Under the pieces are notes generated by a model that searched no databases, was not told the DNA's origin, and saw only the letters and a program-made list of their open reading frames with translations. This document shows, one piece after another, positions 11,745 through 26,300 of a DNA stretch of 64,000 nt (position 1 is the first letter of the stretch; each line of letters begins with the position of its first letter). A program made the translations under genes and the position numbers. The DNA comes from Piper betle (lineage: Eukaryota; Streptophyta; Magnoliopsida; Piperales; Piperaceae). The stretch spans positions 124,001-188,000 of the forward strand of contig JAURVB010014186.1 of the NCBI GenBank assembly GCA_033002965.1. Reading direction: 5' to 3'.

Positions 11745-14277
11745 TTATGATGCAATGGCAAAGAGAATAATTGGAATTATAAGTACCAAAATTGAAAAAT
11801 AGGCCATCAACACGTGAGACTTTCGACCCAGAACACATATGCTAACAGTCATACCACTTCCCTCCCTAAACTTCACAACCACAAAACTTGGCTCGTCAGT
11901 TAAATCCCACGACATTGGCGGAACACTGATTTCATGTGTCCCATCAGCATGGACGTAGTCACAGAAGCTTTGTGTATGTGCACTGAAAACAACCCTGCAC
12001 ATAGCAGCCATTATTATGGATATTTCCTTAACATTTAGAAAAGACCAAATAGTAAACCACATACCTTGTTAAAATAAAAATTTACAATAACTACCATTTA
12101 ATGGTTGAGAGGAAAAGAAGCATAACCAGTTGATAGAAAAAAGGAACATGTATGCACCTTGGTCTAAGAGCCTGAAAGATATATTCAGTTGCATTTGCTG
12201 GAACAGTATCGTAAGCAGATGAACCAATACAACAGCTGAAAAAAGGAATAATAAAAAGTTGACTCAATGTATATATAAACATTGTTAATGTATGACACTT
12301 CCCACTTCAGCTATATATTTACATAGACATTGTTAATGTATGACATTAATGACAGAGACCACAGTTATATGCATGCACAACCAGAGCCCAATTACTATCC
12401 AAAAGCTTCAGTTCATGGCAAATAACAGGTTATCTAAATAGGCATAGACTTAATACTCCAATATGTAACTTATTCCAGCACAAGCAAGCAACAATAGCCT
12501 CTTCCTGTCTAATTGGAGGCATTGAATATCTTTTATTTACTACAAAAGTTAAACTGGCCTTCGAAAAATACAAATGACACTCCTATTGGATTTGCAGCCT
12601 TGTTCAACAGACTGAACTAATTAATGTCAAAGCCACTTAAATTACGGATAAGGATGTTAAGTGCAATTTATCTTTGAAAGACTCACTCAACAATTAAGGG
12701 CTGCAAATTACACATATGAGAATGTACTATTACAATCAATTTCTGCATAGAAGTGAATGTGAAGTTCAAAAAAAAAAGAAGAAATTATTATTGCTTGTAA
12801 TTGAACAAAAGTAGTAAAGAAGTACCATTTCTCCCAGTTATTTGAGCGTTCGTTCATGGATTTAGTTCTTCCACAATTGCTGAATTTGCGGTGCAATGGG
12901 AAATGAAGCAAGAGTACAGATCCGGCCCCAGGTTGCAGGGTGTTAGTTCTCCAACCAAACAGATCAAAGCCCTTCTCCACATCAATAGAACAATTGGATG
13001 TTTCAGTAGTTTCCTGTGAGACGCTTTGCAAGAAAGAACTTTCTCTCTCGATCACCTTCTCGACGCTAAATCTCAAGTTATTTTGACCACATAGAAGTGC
13101 CATTGTGTTAAGAGACAAAAAACTGATATTACTAATTTCAAAGGAACTGCATCCTACTGAATCCAACCCAGGTAAGCTACTTGTCATACGGCGAATAGAG
13201 TTGATATCAGGGTCACTGCACCTCCCAATATCCCTGTCACCCAACATTACATGCAGGGGTATCTCCATGAACGGGCCCAAAATTTTCTGAAATTGCTCAA
13301 CGGTGGACAACCATTTGTCATGAGTCAAATGCCACCCGTTTACCGAGATATCCCCCAAGACCACAAGCATGTCAGGCTTCAAGTAATCAAAAGATTTCTG
13401 GTTTATCAAAGGTAGATTAAATTAGTCTACTCCCAAGCCACACAAATGCACCACACTTCAAAAAGAAACTTAAAGACACAATAGGCAACGGCATTTTCAA
13501 AATCAAATTAACAGCAGCTTAAATTATTCTATTGATAAGTCCATCAAAGTGGATTAAAATAGGCTCTTCGTACGCCGTTTAATACAGCGCAGCTACTTTC
13601 AAACATCGAATAAGAATCAGATTTATAAAATTGGATAATTAACTCACACATGCTATTCTTTTCATGAGGATAAAGTAATCCAAATAACGTTTCAATCACC
13701 ACTAGAATCCCAAAGACACAACAAAAAACGCAAAGATTCTAACTTCACAGCGCTTTTTTCGATCAACGAAACTAACATTAACTGCGAGCTGCATTCGCAA
13801 AACAAGCTAATTTACATCCAATTTTCTCACTTAACGGAAACGAACCAATCCTTCACTAATATGAACTAGAAACTCGAACTTGACTACTTGAGCTTTGTTT
13901 AAAAAAAATGAAAAAAGCAGAGAAAGAGATCAACTTTTTTCACAGTTATAACGAAATACCCGGAAAAATTTGGCCAAGAAGGGGTTACGGAAGAAGACAT
14001 CCAAGTAGCGGGTGTCGGAGCCCATGATTAGGAGGTTCCCGACCATCATCACCTTGAGCTCGCCCAAAGAGTTACCGACGGCGGCGCCACCTCCATCCCC
14101 TCCCGGCCTGCACGTGGAACGATGGTGTGGGCAACGTCGCAGGAAGGGGTGGAAGCCCTCTCCTCGAAGACAACAAGTGCGGCGGCGAAGACGAGAGGCA
14201 GCGCCGATCGGAATGATACCATCCTTCAATTCATCGGCAGGAGACTCGGAGACGGCCGTCGAGAGAGAGTAGACCAT
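11745..14277 (-). CDS. Calcineurin-like metallophosphoesterase, CDC1/Ted1/MPPE1-related membrane protein
   Basis: Proteins of this family are Mn-dependent phosphoesterases of the ER/Golgi; yeast and animal relatives act on GPI-anchor ethanolamine phosphate, and the plant role is inferred. Four exons: 13960-14277, 12826-13397, 12158-12235, 11745-11994, in phase, about 405 residues. Motifs seen are MLVVLGDISVNGW (first metal Asp), HVMLGDRDIG (in place of GNHD), SVLLLHFPLHR and VVFSAHTQSFCDY (in place of GHxH). A C-terminal transmembrane helix (MAYFSILVLIIPIILFAIAS) ends the protein. The N-terminus is uncertain. The chosen ATG at 14277 gives an arginine-rich stretch, whereas another frame over the same bases encodes a hydrophobic run (FAAALVVFEERASTPSCDV) that looks like the expected signal anchor. 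Two compensating indels in exon 1 would explain this. Confidence 0.8.
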
Positions 14278-15587
14278 CAAAGAGAAACTTTTCAGCCCCC
14301 TTTCCGTAATATACATATTATTTGCCTTAATTATTTCCATTTTTTAAATTATAATTGTAAATTTTAAAAATGATACACTTACAAACAAAACTTAAAATTC
14401 ATCCAATATGAGTAAAGCGGAAAGAAGCCTAAATTTACTTGAGAAATGATTTCATACGCTAAAAAAATGCAATGGTAAAAAACTTTATAGGCCCACTTGG
14501 TTATTTTTACAAAAGCAACTCCACGTGTAACAATGAAGTAACCCAGCTGGACTTGAACTCTCCCCAAAAGCTAGAACATGCCCCAATCTAGGGATATTCA
14601 CGATCTAAGTTGGATCGGGTTTGGACCCAACTCGTTTGGTGTTAGGATAAATGAATTGAGTTAGTAAGTTTCGAGTTTTGAGTGGGACAATTCTCAAGCT
14701 GAGTCGAGCAAGATCTTGTACAAGCATTATCGAGTTGTTGTAAATTCAACAAGTGGAGAACATCTAGCCTTGCCAGCGCACAATATCCTTACCTATTTTA
14801 ATATAAAAATATGAAAAGTCATTTAATTGATAAAGCAAAACATCAATAAATTGAATTGAATAATAGTATGCTACAACTTCTGTTATAATGCATGTTGTGA
14901 AAGATCGTATAAATCAAATATTACGAGTCAAATCGAATCAAACAATGACACGGGTCGAGTTTAAGTTTGAGTTGTATTAGAGTCGACTTGATTTAAGTTC
15001 CATAGAACTTGAACTTAGTTCCAGCGAGAATGAGTCAAAGCCGAATTTTTGCCAACCACTTGAGGAGTTGAGCTTTTTTCATGCTGAGTTCGATCCAAGC
15101 CAAGCCACCTCTAAAACTGCGAGCTAAGTTCACTCGTGAGCAGCCCAACCCAAGCTAACCTCGGTCATGGCTCAACAAAAAATTGTTATCTTTAATAAAT
15201 AATTATGTATAAAAATATTAAAATAATAATAATATAACAGTCAATTGAGGTAATACATAAAAAAATTATTACTTAAAGAACTCAAGAGGAAAAATTATTC
15301 ACTTTTATAAATTTTTTAACATTTTGGCTAAGTAATTCAACATATTTTTTTAACCAAGGTGTAACGACCCGACCCAAAGTGCAACGTAATGGGCCTAAGT
15401 CATTTCTTTAAAATAGTTAACCCAAGTTAAAAATCTATAGTCCATTCTCACTTATAAATAGAATATTCTCCTACTAAGTATTAGATGTGAGATTAAGTTT
15501 TAGGATCTCACACAAGGGGGCTCAGGGTTAGGGCCTCTGCCATCTTTCCTTGCCATCTTCTCATTCTATCACTTCCACCGTTTTTCA
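14278..15587. other. Intergenic region with diverged repeats and an LTR-like fragment
   Basis: Bases 14590-15130 are rich in 'gagtcgagc/aactcg' words resembling worn GC-rich repeats elsewhere in the window. At 15361 the sequence TGTAACGACCCGACCC resembles the start of plant LTRs, and a TATA-like word (cttataaatag) follows at 15451-15461. No partner LTR, primer site or coding region was found, so the retrotransposon reading is weak. Confidence 0.35.
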
Positions 15588-15596
15588 CATTCTACC

Positions 15597-16494
15597 GGTG
15601 TTGTGAAAACCGCCGATCAAATCGGAATCGACCGATTCCAAATCGGAATCGACCGATTCCACTCAGATCAGAGGGAAACCGATTCAAAAACCATTTGAAT
15701 CTAATTTTCATCCGAATTGGTTCGTGAATCGGCCGATTCGAGCCGATTCTAGAATTGACCCAAATTGACTGATTCTGGACGATGGCAATAAATGGCGAGC
15801 GACGACGACAAGGCGGCTGAACGAGACGGGGCGATAGCGGTGCGACGGGCAACGGGGCTGGGTGGGGGCAGGGCGGTAACAGCGGCAACTGAGCGACGGG
15901 GGGCTGGGTGGGGGGTAGGGGGGAGGATCTAGAGGGGAGGGGCGAGGCTGGGAGCGAGGCACGGCTAGCGAGGGAGGCAAGGTGGAGCGACAATGGTGGG
16001 GAGGGATAGGGTGGGGCTACCTAGGGGAGGCGAGGCGCAACAAGCGCAAGGTAGGGCAGGGGGCAAGGATGGCCTGGCGGGGCAAGGTGATGCAGGTCTA
16101 AAGGGAGGGGGACGCGATGGCAACAACAACAGCGACGACGACGAGGAAATGAGGGCGTATGTGAGAGAGAACATGCGTAGGGGAAAAAAATACCTGTTAT
16201 GGCATTCTCATAATTAAAGCTTGACTCATGCCTGAATTGAATAAAAAATAATAACTAATTTTAAATAATTCAAAAAAATCTAAAATACATTCAAAAAATA
16301 TCATAAAATATAATACACATAATAATATCAAAATAACATCAATAACTAATTTTTATATATTTATATTATAAATTATCAAATTATAATATACGCCCGATTT
16401 AAATCAATTCAACTTAACCGATTTATGCCGATTTATCCGATTCCCTCGAAAACCGATTCCAATTCCAAATCTAATTCCGGTTTTTACAACTATG
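15597..16494. mobile_element. Non-autonomous Mutator-like element (MULE) with 9-bp target-site duplication
   Basis: The element is bounded by a perfect direct repeat, CATTCTACC, at 15588-15596 and 16495-16503. A 9-base duplication is the hallmark of Mutator-superfamily insertion. The ends are imperfect inverted repeats: the left begins ggtgttgtgaaaaccg and the right, read inverted, begins catagttgtaaaaaccg. Subterminal zones are rich in palindromic 'atcggaatcgaccgattcc' words. The centre (about 15780-16170) is a GC-rich block with open frames on both strands but no recognisable domain. It may be captured host sequence, as in Pack-MULEs. No transposase is present. Confidence 0.75.
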
Positions 16495-16503
16495 CATTCT
16501 ACC

Positions 16504-17302
16504 ATTTCTAGTCAATCTCCATTGAATGACACAAGTTCCATATCAATCTGTAACATCCTATTTCACCCTAAGTTTCGTAGCTTTTCATACAAAATCTGTC
16601 TCGTTACTTTGTACGGGACTGTTATAAATGACATTTTTTTTCAAATCTCCACAAGCATACATTCAATAAAAAAACAAATCAGAAACAAAGTCATCATGTA
16701 AAACCTATTTTGCTTTGGGAAAAAAACCTACCACTAAATACGTCCAATACAGGAATTATTCTAATGCAGGAACTTATTACATCTTCTATGATTGCTCAAT
16801 CTGCAAAGCAATTGAATTCTCTGTCATGGTATACATTCTTAAATGGAAAAATAATATTCCTCTTACCAACTCACCTTCCGTATTTCAGAGGATCCTTGAT
16901 TGAGTCACATTTCTAAAAAGCTGACGATGTTTGAAATTGTAAAGAACTAATACAGATTTATGACTTATCTTCAAGTGCTGGTTTCTTTGGAGTCAATAGT
17001 TATACAATCAAGAATTATTTTAGCTTGAAATAGACGAGGTATTTTACCTACGCAGTTGGGGAAAGTGATGACCTGTTCTTCCTTCGCCAGTCCCCAGAGA
17101 TCATTTTACGAGGCTACCATTTCCTCGTGAGTGGCCTTCACCAAGTAAAATAAGCCACCTTTTACTTAAGCAGCAGATTCTTCCTTTTGAATCAAATTGG
17201 GAAAAGATTGCCCAAGAAAGCTCCCAGTTGAGAAGATAGTCAAGAATCTGTCTCCAATTGGACGACTTTTGCATGGAAGACTTTTATTTAAGAAAACCCA
17301 TA
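16504..17302. other. Intergenic region downstream of the FAD synthase gene
   Basis: AT-rich sequence with no recognised gene. It includes the 3' UTR of the FAD synthase-like gene on the minus strand (stop at 17303-17305). Confidence 0.4.
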
Positions 17303-20300
17303 TTACTCACCTCTCTCACTAATTGCATCTGTTGGGAATTTTTGGCGAAATTTCTGAACAGCCAACTCTATTCTTCCTTCATCCTGCAATAAAAATTTGA
17401 TGAGGCTAGAGCAACACAAATAATTTCCCAGCATTATTCTAAAAAACTATACAGCAGAATTTAGGAAAATTTAAAAACAGTTTGAATTGCATAGAAACGA
17501 AGGAACACAAATCTGGACAATTTTGATCCATTTGCACATGAATTTACTTGCATCTTGAGACGCCACAAAACAAAATGTTTTAATCTATCTGATGGCTCTG
17601 TGACCAGCATTCACAAATATGAGGCAAGCCAGACAATGGATGAGAAGCCAAAAATATTGCACTATACGTAGTAAATTCATGTTATCTTAGTAAACAATCA
17701 AACCAGGTATGGCTGCCAGGCAGAAAGACCTTTCATCAGACCAACAGGCAACTAATGTCCATCAATAATGTATCTACTCCCAAAGACCAGCCATACTTCA
17801 CAAATGCCCTGTTTGTCCCTCATGAACAGTCAAAACTTAGTGGTGACCGGTAACGATGTTACTGAAGAAATAAATTTTTGATTAATGGAGGACCTTTCGC
17901 ATCAAGTGAGTTTTTCTCATGAAAGTCAGAACAGTCTAGAGTATGACCTCTGGATTTAAATCCCTCAGCCCTTGGCCACTTGACTGAGGAGGGCAAATTA
18001 CAGAAAATAATTATAATTATTATTATTATTAATGGTAATAATATGACATAAATGGCTCTCATATAATAAAGGAAGACCTTATATTGATATTTTACCATTA
18101 TCAAAATTAAGGGGAAGATGCAGAAGAGATAAGAGGCTATAATGAGCGTTCTTCAGTATACAATGACAAAGCTTTCATGAGGGCACAAGCTTCAAAATAT
18201 AAAGCTCTCACGTAATTAAATATTGATTTGCATTATGTGTTGATTTGAACTGCCGAGGCATCTAAAAATCAAAGAAAAATATGTGTACCTTTCCCCTGAA
18301 ACTGATTATAAGTGGCCCGCTCCTGGATTCATGGCAGCATCCTACACATTCCAAAACGATGTTAAGTTTCTAACCAAAACATATTTTGGTTTTCACTGTG
18401 AACCAATGGCTAGAAGAAACTCACCAATAATGAGATCGGGAAATTCATGGCGGAATTCAGATAGGCAATGAGCAATCTTAACCTACATTTTGTACTTGTG
18501 GAAATCAGAAAACGTAGCAGTTATGATACTTTTATTCTCTTTAAGAAAAACACCCCTTCATAATTAAGGTATGCTTCTGAAGAAGAGTTGCTCAGCTGCA
18601 TCCTTACCTTTCATGAGACCAGTTGATCACTATTAATAAACACTAGACATAAATTTAAAAAGAGTTCCCGGCAGTCTCACAATAAAAGGTAAGATCATAA
18701 TCAATAAACAAGGAACAGTCCTTCACTCTTTTATAATGGCCGCACCACAAAGCTTTAATATTTTCCGAGAACTTTCTGGATACATGTGTCTAAAGTAGGA
18801 TTTCACCCAAACACTTCCTATAGATTCTTACATTCACAAAGCCATGTTACTTGAGGACATTGAAAGTGTTAGGTCTAAGACACCGCACATAGCAGGTTGA
18901 AATCTTTCAGTTTTAAAATTTGTCTTTTACAAACAGTGAACTACACTTAAAGAAACAGGTATACTTAAGACAATGTTATAAAACAGAAAAAGAAAAAAAA
19001 CACATACTAAGGCAAGGATGCATTACATCAAAAAGGGAGCTACTCAATTCTCTTGATACGAAGGGTGTGGAAGGTATCAAGGGTCCATTGCTGCTTGTCA
19101 GCTCAAGCAAACAATTCCACTCCTTCTCAAGTTCACTCACAGTTGTCGAAGAAAGGATAATCACATTCTGACATTTGATCTGAACCAAAAGAAACATCAA
19201 ATCCTCAGATAATCATCACATTTCTCAAAACATGGACAACATGCCTAAAAATAAATTATCAAACAGAGGTACAAGGTCATCCATTGATTGAATGAAAACA
19301 TGGACAACACCAGACAATAGAAGATGACTGCTATTCTTACGCCAATAACTACTATTTTAGTTGGTTACATGAAAAACTTTGAAAGACGATTGTGAACACT
19401 CTGCAACCGAAAGAAAAATGACAAGCAACAAGCCCAAAGCTAATAAGCAGTGAGATCAGAAACATATAAGATGCCGATAGTCCATGGTGTTGCATAATCT
19501 GGACTGAGAAAGGTTATCAAGATTCAAGAAGAAGACCAAAATAAAAGGTTATTTTTATCATTTGTCTCCTGCTATCTCAATAAAGTCTAGTGGAGATTTT
19601 TCTACAAAGGAGCTCAAATATGAAAACAAATCTGGAAGAACAAACTTTGTTCAACCCCAATACCAGCCAAACAAAATCTGTGATCTCAATGTAGTCTAGC
19701 AGAGACTTTAAAAGCAGAGGAAAGAAAAACTACCTACACCAAGTTCGAGAAAAATAAGCTAAAATTCAGGTAGAATGACATACCAAAGGCACTGGCAGCA
19801 TTTCATGGTGCAGTAGTTCTGTAATCGCTTCCGGTAACTGGGCCATCTGAGAGGAAATCAGATTCAACTCTTAAAACTCTCAGTCAATGACACTGCTCAC
19901 AAAAATAACTGATAAAGAATATTTAGATATATTGTTTAAGCCCTAACTTTATACACAGGACGTCAACATGTTTCAACACAAACAGTTTCTAAATAGACAC
20001 ACACACATTGTAAAAGAATTAGTGCTTTGGACTCGATCAATATTTTCTCAGCTGTTGGTTGCTGAAAACTTAAGCTCTGTCAGAGATCTAACCAATATAA
20101 CAGTTTGCGCCTCTAAGGAATCAGTCAAAGACTAAGCCCTCTGAGTCATGCAGCACAGAACCAGATCCAGTAGGAACTGATCCAGAACTAGGCAGGGTTT
20201 TTCAATCTCGGCCTGAACCTTGAGGTCAGACTCTACTACTAAGTTAGTCAGGCATGACCATATTGTACGAGCCAGCCCCTGGCAAAGAACGAAGGTTGAT

Positions 20301-23300
20301 GCCACTGAATATTATCAACAGCCATTTTATTATCATAATTATCACAAAATCCAGATTCAATTCACAATACTGGATTAGGCCAGAGTGGAAATAAACTGAC
20401 TTAAGATTAAATCACGAACAAAATCCAGCCCAATCATGGCCATTTGTTACTACTAACCATTTCAACTGCCCGAGCACAATTTATAGTGGTCTTATTAAAA
20501 ATTACCAATAAGTTACAAGCTTATAGGTATATAAATCTTGGAAACCTAACAAGGAACATCCACTAGCAAACATATATTCATACATAGCACTCATTCATTT
20601 AGATACAATATTTGGTTGATCATTGCAAGAGAATGCCAATTGCTTATTGCTGTTAATCATAGAGACTAATGGAAGATCCGGTTTGAAAAAAACAGCAAAA
20701 GAAATGCTCTAAAAATATCACACAAGCCTTTTTTTAAGAAATAACTTGGTGAAGTTTCTCAAAATCAAGAAAATAAATGTTTGTAGATTTAAATTCAACT
20801 TCGTCAAAGCATTTATAGAAGACGCAAGGAGGTCTTATAGTTAAATCAGCCTAACTCTAAAATATACTGAGTTTGTATAATTTTTCCAATATCTCTAAGC
20901 TTTTTATATTAAAAGGGGCATTTATGGGAACAAGGAGGTTCCATAGTTAAATCATCATAAACCTAAAACACATGATGTTAATAAGAACAATATGCTATTC
21001 TTCTAGTCTAAAATAAACCACTTGAAATTTACAGGACATAAGCACATGCAAGAGAAATGACAAAAACTTAACATTCATACAAAGAAAGCTTTTATCTATG
21101 CAGCTCCACCATTACGTTGCCCTAAAGTCAGTGACAACTTATGCCCTCCACATAAATGGGATGAACTTCACGGGATGAGGAAAAGATGATATTTTAAACA
21201 AAAACACAGTAAGTCTAGGTGCAGAGATCATTTAGAAACTTTCTCAAATTAATAGAATCCTTCAGAATTACCTCGTTTTTGTCACCAGTACCCTGATTGC
21301 CAATCAGCAGCCGAAGGTACTCTTCAAACTCTTCATCTGGAGCCTGTAATAATCAAATTAAATTATAAATCATTCAAAAGCGAGAAGGCACTGAAGTCTA
21401 AAGCATATTGCTCATAGTTGACATTCATATGGTCAATCTAATCAATCAGCCACTTGACTAAAAGTCACAGGATGTGCCCTGGGATCATGGTTCAGTAAAG
21501 ATAATCAACTCAGATCTTATGTCTTCAAACCAACTTAAGTAATTATAGTCATCGGAGTCTTAATGTTGGGAAACCATCATTGTTTTATGGGAAAGGTTCA
21601 ACATTTAAACCACAAATAGAATCAGAGACTTCTAAACAACTATGAAAAGAACCCTCATCAACACTAATATACAAGTTCACCAGCCACATGGAGATTTTGT
21701 CGTATGCCAATTAAACCCAGTGGATATTACAGGGTAGATATTAGATGCTCACAGTGCAAAGAGATAAGGACTTATAACACAAAACAGCAGCAACCAAATA
21801 ATAGTGTACGTTTGTTATAGCTGCTTCCAGACGATAACATAAATTGCATGAGTTAGCAACAAACCAGACGGACTCCAAACGCTTTTGCAACTCCGGCCAC
21901 AGAAACATCTGAATGCATTGGTCCAAACCCTCCATACAAAAAAACCTGGACAGCCCCTTCCCAGATTCAATATAAGACCAGCACTAGTATTTTTGTGTCT
22001 CTATTGCCTACTTACCATATTAAACCTACCATATCATCTTTTGACTTGCATTGCTCCACTTCATCAGCAACAGAATCAACCTGCCTCAGACATTAAACAA
22101 ATGAATTGAGCATGATAAATCAGATTCCTGGTCACAGATAAGCATTAATTAATGTCTACCATCATCAGTCATCACAAGCACCTCCTTTAACCCATATATA
22201 GCTAGGAGTGGCAACGTTCAAATAGAAAGAAAAATACATGGCGGCAATGATGATAATCACAAATAGTGACATAACATACTACTTTCAATGAGAACAACCA
22301 CAACATGAGTAGCTACATACTTATTGTTGATCATCATTTCATATTCTATTGATCAATAATCAAAATAAACGGTTGAATTTATATTATGCATCAAAAAAAT
22401 CTGAATAATTAAGCCTAATCTTATTAAACAATAAAGCAATCTTATGACATAAGACAGGAGTTAGGTCAAATTAATTTCCTCATCTAAAAGAAAGAAGAGG
22501 AAAAAAACGGATGAGTAAATTACACATCAATATATGATATGAAGAATGCAAATCTATAGATAAGTAAATTAAAGAATGGACAAGTAAATTATATATAAGT
22601 ATCAATTTTGTCTGAAAGTTGGCTTTTAATTTAAGAATTGGTCACAAGGTTAATACTAAGCATTATCTCTTGTTTTCAGTGGACATCAATCTCAATTAGA
22701 TTCTTACATCATTCCCAACCACAGTGCAACGCGAAACCGCCCAACCTACAGAATGAAGTTTTCTACATAACATTGGTAATAAACAGTCCTCAAGTTTACC
22801 AAGCCTGCACAAAAAGAAAAAAGGCAGGACTCAATTAATAGCATATAAAAATGGTACAAGCACCAACAAAAAATACACAAATTATTAGGTACAGAAATTC
22901 AGTCACTAAATCAGATTAAATGTGACAACATTTCTTACTTAAACAAATATATTTGGCAACCAGATTCAGATTAAAAGAATAAAAAACTTGTAAAGTCCTT
23001 TATGCTTTTTATCTCTCATACTAATATAGTACCGTGTCTCCAATTAATTTACAACTGATTCAACCATTAATACAACCTACTGATTAGTCAACAAAAAATA
23101 CAATATATAGATGTAAAGATGCAAGTTTACATCGAAATATTTAGCAATTGGATTCTAATTAAAAGAATAAAAAAGATTATAGTGCTCTTTATCCTTTAAC
23201 CAAGGTTTGCAATATTAGATTTCGGTTTCATATTGAACGTCTGATTGCCTGAGATATTAGAGAGATATATTGGAGATATGTCGGCAATTTTCAGAAAAAT

Positions 23301-26300
23301 TTACAATGCTTATAATATATTATTATAAGGCAAGGATGATTCTTTTACGCCTTTTGAATGCATAAACGTGGGTTTGAACCCTAAACAACATAAGTAATCA
23401 ATAATAATACACATTAAACTAACATAATTGCTAGCTTACTTAGTTAATATAAATTAATTAACATTAATAAGCTATTAATAATCCATTATGCGATCTTATA
23501 AAAAAATCCACTAAACACCTTAAAAGATTAACTCAGAAAGCACTTAAATAATTAATCTAAAACAAGTAAAATTAATAGGCTGATGAGTAGTTAAGATGGT
23601 AATCAAAGTTGTAGACAAAGTAATTGGGTGCAAAAATGATGGGCCAACACAGGATAATAGATTAATGAGTCCAAACAACTAATTTGGTATATATGGGCTC
23701 ATGGGTTTGAATGCCAAGACAAAGGGGGCTGACAATTTTGCCAGCGGCGATATTTGGTGAAATTTTTGCCAAATTTTGGTGATATAGGCAAAATTGACTT
23801 CACTGCTGAGATTAGTTTCGACAAATTGCAAAACCTGTCAACTAGCAGATATCTGGCCGATATGTAGTTGAAATGGCAAACCATGACTTCAACCTTCATA
23901 TTAATATATATCAGATAGCACCATGTGTTCAATTGTGGTACAATTGGATCTACTAACCACCCATGACAACATACTGATTCGTCAGCTATAACAGGAATAC
24001 AATATATGATGCAAAGATGCAATTTTGGAAAAGAAAGAAAGTTCGGTTCCAGATGCAGATCAAATAATATATGATACCATGTGATATCATGCCATTTGAA
24101 TGTAGATATACTAGCAGGTACATTCAAAAATACAACATAACAAAGTTTTGCATCCAAATATGACGAGGTTTACATTATGAAGATTAGCTGTACAAACAAC
24201 AAGAAGATCAAACGTTTAGATGAAGAAAAGGACAACAATTAATTGGAAAGAAGGGGAAACCTGATGATTAGGAAGGTGGGGAAGAAAAATCTGACAATTT
24301 GCAATGAATTTAAGGGGATTAGAAAATTGAAAATTTTGAATTCCACAATAGCTTCAAATTTCCATTTATTTAAGTCTAATTACAGTTCATAGAGATACTC
24401 TATTTATAGGCTAAAAAAATTCCTAATAAGAATTATGAAATTTACATAATAAACCCTAAAAATTGAAGACAAATGCCAGCAACTCCCTACTAATCATAAA
24501 ATCAACTGAGAAATAAAGACTCATGAAAATTACCATAAGACTACTGCTTCCTATCCCACATCACAATCCAATTTCATAATGAAATGTCATATTCAAGCAA
24601 GTCAAAACCATACTCAGTGGGACCTAATGGCCAAGGCCAAGTCCAACCAATCCCTTACAAGCCAATAAGTCAAACACGATCAAATTTTTAATTATTTCAA
24701 AAACGTGATACATCAATTGCTGCGGAGATACCATATTACAACCCTCAAAATATCAAAATAAATAAATGAAAAATAAAAGGATAGAAACAAGCACAAAAGA
24801 GAGCTTACAGCATTTCATCACCTACGGCAATAACTGAAGCTGTGGAAACACCGCTAGGGCATGGGTTCACACTATTCAAACCATTTGCTAAGACTTCTGA
24901 AGTGCGAGGAGAAATTCTTTTTACTCTTCCTGCTCTCTCAAGTCGACCATCCAAAAGTAAATATGCCGGTCTAAATTGTTCACGGCTATCGGACGTGTCA
25001 TTTATGCACAATAATGCATTTGGTACAGTGTCATGTATGCTCCCTATTGAAGTATATCTGCAATCAAACATGCCTAACAAATTTTAAATCAAAATAAAAT
25101 AAAATAAAAAGAATAAAATCACAGCATTAAAGCCAGTAGGAGGAAAAATTTTCATGTATACATACTACTTAAAATTTGCCAACTTATCTCTATGAATGCA
25201 ATGCAAAAACAATAATCACGAGGCAAGTCAGTATTTCACCCACAGATAAAATTAATAAAGGGGACCTGCAAGATTGCTATTTCAATATCAAGCTAAAAAT
25301 TACACAATCAATGCCCCCACATTTATCATGAAGAGTTTAAGTAATGGTCTAATCATTATAAATATCATTAGACCACACTGGTAACTGCCACTACACTGGA
25401 AAAAAAGAATTTAACCAAGAAAGCCATGAACGGCAAATTTTGAAAACATAGATCACTGCAAGCGAAAAAGAGATTATAATTTGTACCAAAGACATATAAA
25501 TTGTCTCCTTCCAACATTATGAAAAGATAGTTACCCTTTATCATAGAGGCTACAGTACTGAACCTTGCATGTTAAAAGAAACGCCCAAACATCCCTGTCA
25601 AAATACACATCACTATTACTATAGATAAAAGAGAACTTTATTCATGGCATGGTACACCAAATATACACTTATACTTATCTAGAAGACCTGTATGACCAAT
25701 CAAGGATAGGGTTCACCCTCATGAAAGGCGGCCACCCAAAAGAACTGGGAGAGAACGGATCCTGACCAACCTGCAAGACAACACTGACTAGATGTAATGC
25801 ATTTGTAATGCGTCAAACAGTCAAATAGCAGCAAATTTAAGATCTATCAAGTGGTGACAACATACTGCATTGGGATCACCAATTCGGGTGCCAATAAATA
25901 TAGCTTTAGTTGGTTTTGGCTCTAACAGGGCCTCCAGACCAGATTTAAAAATCTAAGTGTATAGTTTCCATTTTCAGATTGTAACCTGCATTAAAAAACA
26001 TGCAGCATAAGTCAAATGAAATTATAAAATGTCTAATCCACATTAAAGGGGATCCGAGAAAGTAGTAAACTAAAAAGTATATCTTACATTTTGGCGATTT
26101 CGTATAGTAAATGAATTGATTTCAGGGAAAGCACAAGGACTCTCAAAATAGATTGTCCGCAAAGGGAATTCGAGTTCTGTATCACTATCAGAAGCACTCA
26201 AATGACCTTCCATTTGCTTATGCAAAAAATAGCCTGCCCTAATGCATACGCTTGCGGAACACTGAAATGTTTACAGCCAAAGAAATTAAGCACAGAGAAA

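Noticed and set aside
23200..23900. Possible terminal inverted repeats (ggtttgcaat.. / ..atggcaaacc) in FAD synthase intron 7
   Set aside because: The match is short and no target duplication flanks it.
24260..24745. Possible LTR fragment in FAD synthase intron 7 (TATA-like word on the minus strand near 24400)
   Set aside because: No matching ends, target duplication or second copy could be found in the window.
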